IMG/VR virus record: IMGVR_UViG_3300035698_025639
Coordinates: 1-32,893 of that record
Source of the DNA: a virus
Direction: 5' to 3' (one strand)
Length of the DNA: 32,893 bases
Shown: positions 13,705-21,490 of the stretch, piece after piece
Layout of the letters: each line of letters starts with the position of its first letter
Numbering within the stretch: the stretch's first letter is position 1
Program-made: the position numbers and the translations under genes
The notes under the pieces: generated by a model
Seen by the model: only the letters and a program-made list of their open reading frames with translations
Databases searched by the model: none
What the model was told of the DNA's origin: nothing

Positions 13705-14211
13705 TTATCCTTTCTTCCTGCGTCGTGTTTTTGCTTTCTGTTGGGTGTTTACGTTGTTTTCTATTCCTTGTTGATGCTCCTTCCAATCCGCCACCAAGTC
13801 ACGAGGGACACTTGGGCCAGCGAAGTACTGTTGGCCGTGAAGCGTAACCAAGACTTCAATCATACGCTTTTTTTGCTCCATCGTATTGACAGCCGCATCG
13901 AGTATTTTGGAATCCTTCCGTGCTTCAAGTAGGCTTTCTTGCACATGTTGGTATTTTGAGCAACTTTTGATTGCCGCGTCAACTCCGGCTTCGGAAATCT
14001 TGACCAGACCATAGTTCCCAGGATTTATGCGACAATCCAATTCCAAATTAGCTTTGGTAATGTCCAATAGAAACTTGAGCCGGTCTACTTCTGCTGATGC
14101 TTTGATGGCCTGTTGGGCCCAATGGAAAAATCGTTCCGGTTGAAGTACGCACTCAAGGTCTAGTTGAGATGGGTTGATAGTTTTGTCTTGTTGAAACCGA
14201 TTTGTGTCCAT
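13705..14211 (-). CDS. UvsY-like recombination mediator (tentative)
   Basis: A 168-residue, largely helical protein. The arrangement (ERFFHWAQQ, then VDRLKFLLDITKANLELDCR, then NPGNYGLVKISEAGVD, later TLHGQQYFAGPS) resembles phage proteins placed beside SSB and UvsX that act like T4 UvsY, which loads recombinase on SSB-covered DNA. The basic C-terminus is KTRRRKKG. Ribosome binding site GGAAGGA. Its location two genes upstream of SSB and three upstream of the RecA-like gene supports this. Sequence similarity to UvsY itself is weak and the call rests on layout and context. Confidence 0.5.
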   Translation of the reverse strand: MDTNRFQQDKTINPSQLDLECVLQPERFFHWAQQAIKASAEVDRLKFLLDITKANLELDCRINPGNYGLVKISEAGVDAAIKSCSKYQHVQESLLEARKDSKILDAAVNTMEQKKRMIEVLVTLHGQQYFAGPSVPRDLVADWKEHQQGIENNVNTQQKAKTRRRKKG

Positions 14212-14251
14212 GAAAAATCCTTCCGTTTCTGTCCTTAGTTATATCGTATTT

Positions 14252-15163
14252 TCACTCACAAACTGCTTCATAACAAGCACGGGTCAAGCCAGCCTGTTTT
14301 GAATCAAAAAAATTGTCTTCAAAGCAACAGATGATATGCGCAGCTTGTTTGTTTTGTGTCTTGAGCAGAACTGCGTTGGCGTAACCCAAAACCGCATATC
14401 GCACGGACTCCGGCTCACCCTTGAGTCCACGAAGAATTACGCTGACGTCACGCCAATTTGCTTTTCTGAGCAGGGCACGACAAAGTTCAATCGATTCGTT
14501 CTCTTCCTCCATTGCGGATTGAACTCCTGCCACTTGATCGGCTTCGGAAAGATTCAAGACTTTATCCAGGAGCACGAGTGCTGTGCGAGCAGAACCTTGC
14601 GCGGTGTCCATAATTTCTTCCACCGCATCATCTACAATGGTGGCTTTTTCCCGTTTGAGAATTCGACGCACCAGAGTTTCAATCTCATTATGCGTGAGAA
14701 GACGCACAGGCATTTCACAACACCGTGTACGAATGGTCTTGAGCAACTTCTGTGGGTTCGTAGTGCATAGGAAAAAGTAAACGTGATCAGGAGTATCCTC
14801 CAGGATTTTCAGCGCTGCGTGTTGGCCGTCCTTGGACAATTGATGAACTTCGTCCAGGAGCCAGACACGAACGGTCCCACCGGTTGGAGCCAAGTACATA
14901 TTTCGGGTGATGCTACGAACAGTTTCAATACCACGAAAATTGGAACAGTTTAGTTCATGAAAGTCTAGATCATTGCAGTCCAAGGCTTTCCTGACAATTC
15001 TCGCCAACGTGGTTTTTCCACATCCGCTTGGGCCGTGGAAAAGGATAGTGTGCGGAATGGTTTTCCGCTTAATCATATTTTCAAGTGCGCGCACGGATTC
15101 TTCCGCACCCAGCATTTGTTTGAGTGTTTTGGGTCGATGTTTCTTGTAGAGTTCTCCGCTCAT
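14252..15163 (-). CDS. Clamp-loader ATPase subunit (RFC/DnaX-like)
   Basis: 303 residues from ATG 15163, which has AAAGGAAAA upstream and overlaps the polymerase stop (ATGA). AAA+ motifs: LYKKHRPKTLKQMLG at the N-terminus, Walker A HGPSGCGKTT, Walker B VWLLDEVHQLS, sensor 1 FLCTTNPQKL and RTRCCEM, the SRC arginine-finger position. The C-terminal third is helical, as in clamp-loader collars. It should open and load the sliding clamp encoded at 18176. Only one loader subunit gene is visible, unlike T4's gp44/gp62 pair. Confidence 0.85.
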   Translation of the reverse strand: MSGELYKKHRPKTLKQMLGAEESVRALENMIKRKTIPHTILFHGPSGCGKTTLARIVRKALDCNDLDFHELNCSNFRGIETVRSITRNMYLAPTGGTVRVWLLDEVHQLSKDGQHAALKILEDTPDHVYFFLCTTNPQKLLKTIRTRCCEMPVRLLTHNEIETLVRRILKREKATIVDDAVEEIMDTAQGSARTALVLLDKVLNLSEADQVAGVQSAMEEENESIELCRALLRKANWRDVSVILRGLKGEPESVRYAVLGYANAVLLKTQNKQAAHIICCFEDNFFDSKQAGLTRACYEAVCE

Positions 15164-16584
15164 GTAATTTTCCTTTCCTTTTTCTGAAACCAATTTCCGT
15201 TTATGGGCGTGACTTCTGCTTCAATCTCAATAGGGACGTTGATCCATTTCCATGCCTTCTTCAATCCGTCGACCATAATGTGTTGAGCTAATTGGAGGAA
15301 TTCTTCCATTTCCTTTTCAGGGACGTCGGCCACAATACTGTCATGAATCTGTCCAATGATCAGCGTCTTCATTTTGCGTTTTCTGATCAGGTTCTGAAGA
15401 CGGATGAGAGACCAGAGAAGGCAATGGAAAGCAGAACCTTGGACCGGATAATTAATGATTTCATTTCGCTTGGCAAAGCCTTGGCAGATGAACCCTGTTT
15501 TCGTTTTCATCCATCCTTGTTTTTGGTATTGATCCACCCAGGTTTTCTTCCATCGATTGTAGGTGGGAAAACGTTTGTTCCAGAATCGGTGTTCCACTTT
15601 CTGGATGCGATATTCAAAGGTGCCTTTTCTTGGTCTTTCCATCGGGTTCAAGTCACCCAATTCCGTAATACCGATTCGGCGTAAATGTTCCTTCACTGGA
15701 GTTCCGTCTGCGCAGCGGAGTCCCATGTTGTCGATGGCCGTCCAGAGATTGCGAGCACAATCGATGTACCAGTCACCGTAAAATTGCGGAAAGACAAACA
15801 TATTCTTGCCACAGTAACGAATGTTCTTGGCTCTACGCACTTCCTCTGAATTGTTCTTGTCTGCTATGGTCATATCTTGGGAAGATAAACCATAGCATTC
15901 TTGCGCCATATCCCGGTGCATATCCTTGGTATCGTCTTTCAAATATTCAATCAGTTTTGGGTCTTGATGATAGCACGCGGCAATACAAACCTCAATACCG
16001 CTGTAGTCCAATTCTACAATTTGTCTTCCTGGTCTAGGGATGAAGGCTTGGCGGATGAGCTTTCCGATTTTCGGGTCACGAATGGGGATGTTTTGGAAGT
16101 TGGGCGAATCTGAGGAAGACCGGAAAGTGCGCACCAAGTGGAGGTTGAAAGAAGGATGAATAAAACCATTCACCACTTCTCTTTGGATGCCGCGAAAATA
16201 GGTGTTTTGAGCGTGTTGTAGTTTCTTGATTTTCAAGTAGTCTTTGACAAAAAGGTTATCAATGGTAGATAGGGTTTTCTCATCGGTTTTGTATCGTCCC
16301 GTGGGCGTGTATGCAGGACAATCGTATCCCATGATTTCAAACAGTACATAGCCCAACTGATCGGTAGAATTGAGATTGGTTCGGCTTTTGAAATACCCCT
16401 TCCAATGATCGATTACGGGAGAATGTCCAATGGCTGATTGAAGACGTTCTATGCGACAATCCATTTTGCGAATAGTTTTGGTCAGATAATCGACATCAAT
16501 CCGAATTCCGTTGGCCTCAACTTCCGCCAAAGCGATGGAACCTTCATGGAGTAATCTATATGCCTTTTGAGTATACGGAATCAT
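15160..16584 (-). CDS. Family A DNA polymerase, polymerase domain only
   Basis: 474 residues. Pol I palm-fingers-thumb motifs: TFRSSSDSPNFQNIPIRD (~153-170), motif A ELDYSGIEV (191-199), motif B region with RRAKNIRYCGKNMF and YG 269-270, NYPVQGSAF (379-387) and motif C GQIHDSIV (411-418) with catalytic Asp 415. There is no 3'-5' or 5'-3' exonuclease domain; the proofreading domain is encoded by the gene at 16976 and the 5' nuclease at 7742. Its ATG overlaps the stop of the MazG-like gene. It is probably the replicative polymerase, working with the clamp and loader encoded nearby. Confidence 0.93.
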   Translation of the reverse strand: MIPYTQKAYRLLHEGSIALAEVEANGIRIDVDYLTKTIRKMDCRIERLQSAIGHSPVIDHWKGYFKSRTNLNSTDQLGYVLFEIMGYDCPAYTPTGRYKTDEKTLSTIDNLFVKDYLKIKKLQHAQNTYFRGIQREVVNGFIHPSFNLHLVRTFRSSSDSPNFQNIPIRDPKIGKLIRQAFIPRPGRQIVELDYSGIEVCIAACYHQDPKLIEYLKDDTKDMHRDMAQECYGLSSQDMTIADKNNSEEVRRAKNIRYCGKNMFVFPQFYGDWYIDCARNLWTAIDNMGLRCADGTPVKEHLRRIGITELGDLNPMERPRKGTFEYRIQKVEHRFWNKRFPTYNRWKKTWVDQYQKQGWMKTKTGFICQGFAKRNEIINYPVQGSAFHCLLWSLIRLQNLIRKRKMKTLIIGQIHDSIVADVPEKEMEEFLQLAQHIMVDGLKKAWKWINVPIEIEAEVTPINGNWFQKKERKIT

Positions 16585-16979
16585 TCACAAACTCCACGAT
16601 GTTTCTGAAGTGTTTTCCGATCCACGTTGGACTGAGCAACGCTGCCCAAAGACAAATCGAGTTCCCACGTCAAAATGGCAAGATGCCAAAGCAGGTTTCC
16701 CAGTTTAATTTTCGCTTTTCTCTTGAATTCTTCGGAGATGGTTCCTTTGTTTTTCAGAATGTCTTGTTGAAGTTCTCGACTGAATAAAGTCAATTCATGA
16801 GCCATCCCCATGGTTGGAAAAACAGGTCGTGCTATTTTGGTTGTGTTCTCCCGAATCAATTGGGCTTCTTCAGACAGGCCCATCTTCTCCAATTGAAAAG
16901 CAACCGCATTTTCGAGTTCTGCGCAAGGCACGGTGTCTTGAACTCGGGTTTGGTAGGCGTTCAAGGAAAGGTTATTCAT
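16581..16979 (-). CDS. MazG-like protein, possibly lacking catalytic residues
   Basis: A 132-residue all-helical protein with MazG/NTP-pyrophosphohydrolase layout: LNAYQTRVQ near the N-terminus, MGLSEEAQLIRE (~33-44) as the first metal-binding helix and IKLGNLLWHLAILTWELDLSL (91-111) for the ELGDxLW helix, then VAQSNVDRKTLQKHRG. The second motif has K and N in place of the usual E and D, so metal binding and hydrolysis are doubtful. The gene lies between the exonuclease and polymerase genes with ATGA overlaps on both sides, as if co-produced with the replicase. A structural or nucleotide-binding role is possible. Confidence 0.65.
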   Translation of the reverse strand: MNNLSLNAYQTRVQDTVPCAELENAVAFQLEKMGLSEEAQLIRENTTKIARPVFPTMGMAHELTLFSRELQQDILKNKGTISEEFKRKAKIKLGNLLWHLAILTWELDLSLGSVAQSNVDRKTLQKHRGVCE

Positions 16980-18172
16980 GATTTCATCAATTCCTTCTGG
17001 CGTTCCGCCACTTGAAATTCCAATAAACTATCCAGACCGTTGTACAGCAACAAGTCCTTGATATCTATCTCGTGAATTCGATTCATTTCATTCGCGGAAT
17101 CGGATTGAAGCAAATGCGTTACATGGCTGCTATAATCTCCGATTCCGAGCAGAGTGAAGGCTTGAAATTTCACCGATGTTATGCCTGTACGATTGTCTAG
17201 ACAATGGGCTGCTAACATCGTGTCGAAATCCCAAGGGAAAACGGGGTGCCCGAGTTTCTTTCTGGTCCACCGTTCTTCAAATTTTAGATTGGAAGCAATC
17301 TTATGAAGATTGGGGTTCCGAAGTACACGAGATATTCCACCCCATAGTCCCTTGGTTACCGGGAAGGCAAAGGTGTCTTCTCCTTCAAAGCAAAATGAAA
17401 CGGAAACAATCTGCTGTTCTTGTCGTTCTGGTTTGAGTCCTGTGGTCTCATAATCGAAAGCCAGTAGACCAGATTTCTTCAACAAGTCTTTCAGGCGCAA
17501 TTTCGCCATACGTTCTTGCTGAATTATCTCCACTTCTGCTTCCAATTCCTTCAACGTAGGAACCCCCAATGGTCTTCGTTCCATCGTCAGAGCACTCCGA
17601 AGATGATCCATCATGATTCGTCTCATCAAAGGATTCTCTTTTTTGTCGATGAAATCCTGTGGATGAAACGTAGGGCACACCCAAGCACCATATTCCTGAA
17701 TTGGAATCTTCCATCCCACCCATCGCCCAATCGGCCCAAGTGCTTTTTTCCACAAGGGTTTCAAAAGACTATGGATGGCGTTTTCTCCCAGAGGGATAAT
17801 CACTGATGGTTCTTGTTCCTTGATGAATTTGAATATCGTTGGGCGACAGGAATCTATATGCTTCCCTTTCACTTTTCCTTGTGGTGGCCTGCAAAGAACG
17901 GCATGCCCCAACCCACATTCTTCCAGGTCCACACCCATTTCGTCTAACATATCCCGTAAGACTTCGCCAGCTTCATGTATAAAATGGGCACCTTGTCTAT
18001 CCTCATCTTCAGACGGAGTATCGGACAGGAAAAGTATTTTGCGCTTCCCTACGCCACAGGGAGCCATTTTGGGAGAATGGCATTTCTTTGCCAATCCGCA
18101 TAAACCGCATCGTGCCAAAGTGGGTTGTTTTTTCTCTTGGCTGCGCCATGAGCTTTTGTGGAAAAAAGTCAT
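16976..18172 (-). CDS. Uracil-DNA glycosylase-like domain fused to 3'-5' exonuclease
   Basis: 398 residues. The N-terminal ~200 residues resemble family-4 uracil-DNA glycosylase with a 4Fe-4S site: Cys 22, 25, 94 and 109 (CGLC, LCRPP, SCRP), the first motif LSDTPSEDED (49-58) in place of GEAPGxxE, and FHPQDF (169-174) for the HPS motif. The C-terminal ~180 residues are a DnaQ/Pol I-type proofreading domain: exo I FDYETTG (D240, E242), exo II ASNLKFEE (with E where D is usual) and exo III YNGLD (Y377, D381). It is probably the proofreading half of a split family A replicase. The altered GEAPG motif means glycosylase activity is uncertain. Confidence 0.85.
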   Translation of the reverse strand: MTFFHKSSWRSQEKKQPTLARCGLCGLAKKCHSPKMAPCGVGKRKILFLSDTPSEDEDRQGAHFIHEAGEVLRDMLDEMGVDLEECGLGHAVLCRPPQGKVKGKHIDSCRPTIFKFIKEQEPSVIIPLGENAIHSLLKPLWKKALGPIGRWVGWKIPIQEYGAWVCPTFHPQDFIDKKENPLMRRIMMDHLRSALTMERRPLGVPTLKELEAEVEIIQQERMAKLRLKDLLKKSGLLAFDYETTGLKPERQEQQIVSVSFCFEGEDTFAFPVTKGLWGGISRVLRNPNLHKIASNLKFEERWTRKKLGHPVFPWDFDTMLAAHCLDNRTGITSVKFQAFTLLGIGDYSSHVTHLLQSDSANEMNRIHEIDIKDLLLYNGLDSLLEFQVAERQKELMKS

Positions 18173-18175
18173 TGG

Positions 18176-19195
18176 TTATTCCGGCTCAACCAAGGCCACA
18201 ACAAATTGAATATTGTCCGTCTCAATCTTCATGCGATGTTTGCTGGAAATGAGAACGGTGGGTGTCCGTTGGAGTATCTCCAACAAGAATTTGGGATGGA
18301 TATCAAAAGCCATGTCGTCACTCGTCCACGTGATTTTCCCACGTTCACGATACCAACCGGAGTCCTTCCGGCTTTCCACTTCCACTTGGCCCTTGGATAA
18401 TTTAATTCGGATTTTCGGTTCCTCATCCGTAGACATCATGATGGTAGTCCGTTGGATGATTCCTCCCAAAGTCTTCGGCAATTCCACTTCCTCTGCATCT
18501 TCCATCACGAACAATCTGTCCAACCCTTCATGGAATTGTTCGTAAGAAGACCGAATAGAAATAATCTGTTTATCTACCAGTCGGAAATGAACCCAACCTT
18601 CTCCCATAGATACGGCCTTGATATCCAGACCGTTCAGTTTCATCACGGAGATGGCAGGTAGTAAAGCTTCCTTGGTGAATCCGGTCTTGAGTTCTGCGCG
18701 GAACATGCGCCAATTGTCACATGCCTCTACCATGTCTTCCGTAACGTGGACCACGGTGGTCAATTCCTGAGTGATATCGTTGCCGCAAGTCCGTGCAGCC
18801 TGTTGGAGCATTTCGGCTGTTTCCGCACCAATCTTTTTGAACTTGGGTGGAGCAGGAACTGCATCATAGGGCAGAAGGATTTCGTTGAAAGAGTTGATGC
18901 CGGCTTGCTTGCTTTTTCCCTTCAAGATGAGTTGGCCACCTTTCACGGAAACGTCTACTTCCTTGTCGGGAAGTTTTTCAATCAAACGGAGAAATTCGTC
19001 AGCCAAAACGGCAACGTTGACATCTTCCATTCCAGCCGGAACTGGACCTTGCGTTTTAATTTCGTCATCAAAGGTGACGATTTGCCCGTCCACGAAAACG
19101 AAGGCATTCGACTGTTCCAGGGTTTCACCACGGCTGGGAGTTCCCAGTCGGGCAAAACGCAAGGCGTCCAAGAGGTTTTCACGATTGATTTTCAT
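18176..19195 (-). CDS. DnaN-like sliding clamp
   Basis: A 339-residue protein with the three-repeat beta/alpha pattern of bacterial beta clamps: MKINRENLLDALRFAR at the N-terminus, VFVDGQIVTFDDEI, later CDNWRMFRAEL, DRLFVMEDA, and a C-terminal end FVVALVEPE. Length (339) is close to phage beta-clamp-like proteins. It should tether the polymerase to DNA and be loaded by the AAA+ protein at 14252. The stop is 3 bases before the exonuclease gene. The upstream leader (19219-19277) is structured. Confidence 0.85.
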   Translation of the reverse strand: MKINRENLLDALRFARLGTPSRGETLEQSNAFVFVDGQIVTFDDEIKTQGPVPAGMEDVNVAVLADEFLRLIEKLPDKEVDVSVKGGQLILKGKSKQAGINSFNEILLPYDAVPAPPKFKKIGAETAEMLQQAARTCGNDITQELTTVVHVTEDMVEACDNWRMFRAELKTGFTKEALLPAISVMKLNGLDIKAVSMGEGWVHFRLVDKQIISIRSSYEQFHEGLDRLFVMEDAEEVELPKTLGGIIQRTTIMMSTDEEPKIRIKLSKGQVEVESRKDSGWYRERGKITWTSDDMAFDIHPKFLLEILQRTPTVLISSKHRMKIETDNIQFVVALVEPE

Positions 19196-19218
19196 TGATC
19201 TTCCTTTCTGTTAGTGGA

Positions 19219-19277
19219 GGGATGGATAGGGATTTCACCCACCTGGTGCACCATCCTCTCATTGCTGAGGCCATCCC
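19219..19277 (-). promoter_or_regulatory. Structured leader before the sliding clamp gene
   Basis: A 7-bp stem (19219-19225 with 19271-19277) encloses two smaller inverted repeats, including CACC-A-GGTG, giving a possible multi-branch structure. It fills the 83-base gap between the 19279 gene and the clamp start. AAAGGAAG (19200-19207, minus strand) is the ribosome binding site. No promoter or T-run is clear. Confidence 0.4.
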
Positions 19278-19278
19278 A

Positions 19279-19575
19279 TTATTCTTCTTTCATCAAACCT
19301 TCTTTTTTGGTTGGTCCTTCATACTTCCATTTTTGGATTTCTTCCACCAGTTCATAAGCACTGGCTGCGCCAATAAGACATCCCTTAGAACCCCTAATGC
19401 GAATAAAGGCGCGATATTCTTTGCAATGCCCGTTCAGCTTTTCTTTGTGGGTGGGATTTGCCTTGGGCGTAATGACTTCGATGATGCGCATAAGTGCCGC
19501 AGAAATGGTTCTGTTTTCTTTCAACGCTCGCCAAACGTCTGCTTCTATCGCAATTTTACCATCTTTTACTGACAT
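19279..19575 (-). CDS. Hypothetical protein (98 aa)
   Basis: A 98-residue protein of mixed alpha/beta character: a helix (AALMRIIEVI), a basic segment with GHCKEYRAFIRIRGSKG and a Lys/Glu-rich tail. Ribosome binding site AAAGGAACC, the same as for the 11334 gene, is well placed before ATG 19575. It lies between the acyltransferase-like gene and the clamp gene. I recognise no family. Confidence 0.75.
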   Translation of the reverse strand: MSVKDGKIAIEADVWRALKENRTISAALMRIIEVITPKANPTHKEKLNGHCKEYRAFIRIRGSKGCLIGAASAYELVEEIQKWKYEGPTKKEGLMKEE

Positions 19576-19587
19576 GCTAGGTTCCTT

Positions 19588-20475
19588 TCAGTGACTGTAG
19601 ATTCGTTGAACGATATGTGGATTCAATTTCATCTTGAAACGGGCCAGATTCTCGTTGCCCAAATCTCCACCATCATTCACCCATTGTTTTTCTTGGACCC
19701 AAGGGGAAGTATAAAAACAGTGGCGCAAATATTCGTTCAAGAACGGTGTTCCATCATCCAAGCAATATCGATAAATGGCGTGAGCCCAATTAGTATCTCC
19801 CACGTTTATACCTACCAATTGATCATCTTGAAACAACCCCCAACGAAGTGAACCATAAAAAAGAAAACGAATCATCGTGTCTAGGTCTTGTATTTCTTTC
19901 CCTTCAGACCATTTCAACAGCAAAGTCTCAATTGTTTCTTCGCCTTCTCTTTCATCCAATCTCCGATATGTGAGCTTCCCACTGCATCGAATAGGATACT
20001 TGCGGATGTTCCTCCGATACGTTTTCCATTTTCCACCTTCCAGATTCAAGAATTGATGAGAATCGTATATGTATTGGTGATCCAGAAATTGAATGCCCTT
20101 TTTGTCTGGCCAACCAGCCCATATCCGTGGAGGTTGAGAAGGATTCTCAGAAAAATAAAGTGGAGGAAGGAACCATTCAGAATTATCAAGGCTTGGATCC
20201 ATCCACCCCCATTCTTCTTTCTGTTCAGTCCATTCCAGTTCTGCCATCACCACGTATTCTGGAGTCATCCAGAAATTAGGAATTTTTCCCGTTCTTTTCA
20301 AGATTGTCCAATAGTCCTGAGGATTTGGATTTGGAAGGTTTGGTATTACCACACCCTGGAGGCAAGTGGCCTTTTGCTGGTTTGCCTGATTTAATTCGGT
20401 TGATGAGTGCTTTGCTGACCCCACCGCTTTTTCGGCTTTTTCCGCCCATGGTTTATTCTCCTGTTTGGCGCACAT
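19588..20475 (-). CDS. GNAT/DUF2156-like acyltransferase (tentative)
   Basis: 295 residues. The C-terminal ~130 resemble GNAT-fold proteins of the DUF2156 type (as in aminoacyl-lipid transferases): a ETIETLLLKWSEG helix, GLFQDDQLVGINVGD strand pair, and VNDGGDLGNENLARFKMKLNP near the end, the conserved loop-helix of that family. The N-terminal ~60 residues are low-complexity and polar. It would transfer an acyl or aminoacyl group to an unknown acceptor. Its neighbours are a glycosyltransferase-like protein and radical SAM enzymes, so a modified nucleotide or DNA base is one possible acceptor; this is inference. Confidence 0.6.
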   Translation of the reverse strand: MCAKQENKPWAEKAEKAVGSAKHSSTELNQANQQKATCLQGVVIPNLPNPNPQDYWTILKRTGKIPNFWMTPEYVVMAELEWTEQKEEWGWMDPSLDNSEWFLPPLYFSENPSQPPRIWAGWPDKKGIQFLDHQYIYDSHQFLNLEGGKWKTYRRNIRKYPIRCSGKLTYRRLDEREGEETIETLLLKWSEGKEIQDLDTMIRFLFYGSLRWGLFQDDQLVGINVGDTNWAHAIYRYCLDDGTPFLNEYLRHCFYTSPWVQEKQWVNDGGDLGNENLARFKMKLNPHIVQRIYSH

Positions 20476-20674
20476 TGATTCTTCTCTTCAATTTTCGTTT
20501 GATCGAAAAAAGAAAATCTTGTTGTTGAGGCGTCATAGAGCATATAGCGTTTTCCAGAAAGAAAAGTAACGCCAAGACTTCTGGAAATTTCAGTTGGATT
20601 CTCATGGTTCCGTTCTCGTTAGCATCAATCCAACTCAAATTGGATTGGTTGTTTATGATGATTCGTTCATTCAT
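20453..20674 (-). CDS. Small hypothetical protein (73 aa)
   Basis: 73 residues, overlapping the glycosyltransferase gene by 8 bases upstream and the acyltransferase gene by 23 downstream. It has a beta-rich N-terminus and a basic C-terminal helix (SIKRKLKRRINVRQ). No clear ribosome binding site, which fits coupling to the upstream gene. Family not recognised. Confidence 0.6.
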   Translation of the reverse strand: MNERIIINNQSNLSWIDANENGTMRIQLKFPEVLALLFFLENAICSMTPQQQDFLFSIKRKLKRRINVRQTGE

Positions 20675-21485
20675 CGTGACACGTTTTCTTTGTTAGTTGT
20701 CCCAATAGTCCAACAGGTTCGTGTGTTTCACTTTGTTGTTCCATCCATTTTTTCCAAAGTTGCCATCTGGTGCGCAAGTCATTTCTTTGTGCATCATATT
20801 CTATGACATTAAAACCCAAACTTTCATTTGCTATTCTGATAGCACGTTTGATTTTTTCTTTCGTCTTGAAACCTGTTGTTCCACCACATTCATAACGGAC
20901 TTTGGTAAACTTCAGAGGTTTATATATCCAAGTGGGGTTGTTTGGGTAGAAATGTTTTCTGAAACGCAGAATGAGTTCTTGGTCTTCTATGTAATATAAA
21001 TCAGGATTGAATGGGATTCTGAACAAGATTTTCGTATCAAGGAAAGCAACGACACCAGCACATTTTGTGGATGGATATAGGTCTGGTTGTTCGGTTGCAT
21101 TTTGAGAAAGATCATAGTATGAATAATGTCCAGCGACATAATGGATGTGTTTTCTTGTTCGCAAAATGTCTAAGACTTCTGGAACAACGTCGATGTTGAA
21201 CTTCGCATTATCATCAGAATATCCAACATATCGATATTTCTTTTCATGTGCGTAGTCGCCCAGAAATCTTCTTGAGTATCCGGTTCCTTTTCCAGATTCT
21301 GGAAGAGTCAAGAGAGTAATATTGTCTTGTTTGCCATATTCTTTGATGGCTTTTTCGTATGCGGCTGCATCTTCCTTTTCTACAGCTATGGCATAATCCC
21401 ATTCTTCACGAAAATGATTTTCCAACCATCTCTTGAACACAATGGGTCTTTGTTTTGATGGCACGACTATCAGCAATTGTTTCAT
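20667..21485 (-). CDS. GT-A-fold glycosyltransferase, possibly TAGT-like
   Basis: 272 residues. N-terminus LLIVVPSKQRPIVFKRWL is typical of GT-A enzymes. YVGYSDDNAKFNID (~86-99) provides the DxD-like metal/nucleotide-sugar site, and YYIEDQELILRFRKHF matches the ED acceptor-side motif. These features recall the TET-associated glycosyltransferases (TAGT) that modify phage DNA bases, but no TET/JBP dioxygenase or hydroxymethylase gene is visible here. It may glycosylate DNA, another nucleotide derivative or a protein. It follows the clamp-like gene by 5 bases. Confidence 0.7.
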   Translation of the reverse strand: MKQLLIVVPSKQRPIVFKRWLENHFREEWDYAIAVEKEDAAAYEKAIKEYGKQDNITLLTLPESGKGTGYSRRFLGDYAHEKKYRYVGYSDDNAKFNIDVVPEVLDILRTRKHIHYVAGHYSYYDLSQNATEQPDLYPSTKCAGVVAFLDTKILFRIPFNPDLYYIEDQELILRFRKHFYPNNPTWIYKPLKFTKVRYECGGTTGFKTKEKIKRAIRIANESLGFNVIEYDAQRNDLRTRWQLWKKWMEQQSETHEPVGLLGQLTKKTCHDE

Positions 21486-21490
21486 TCAGA

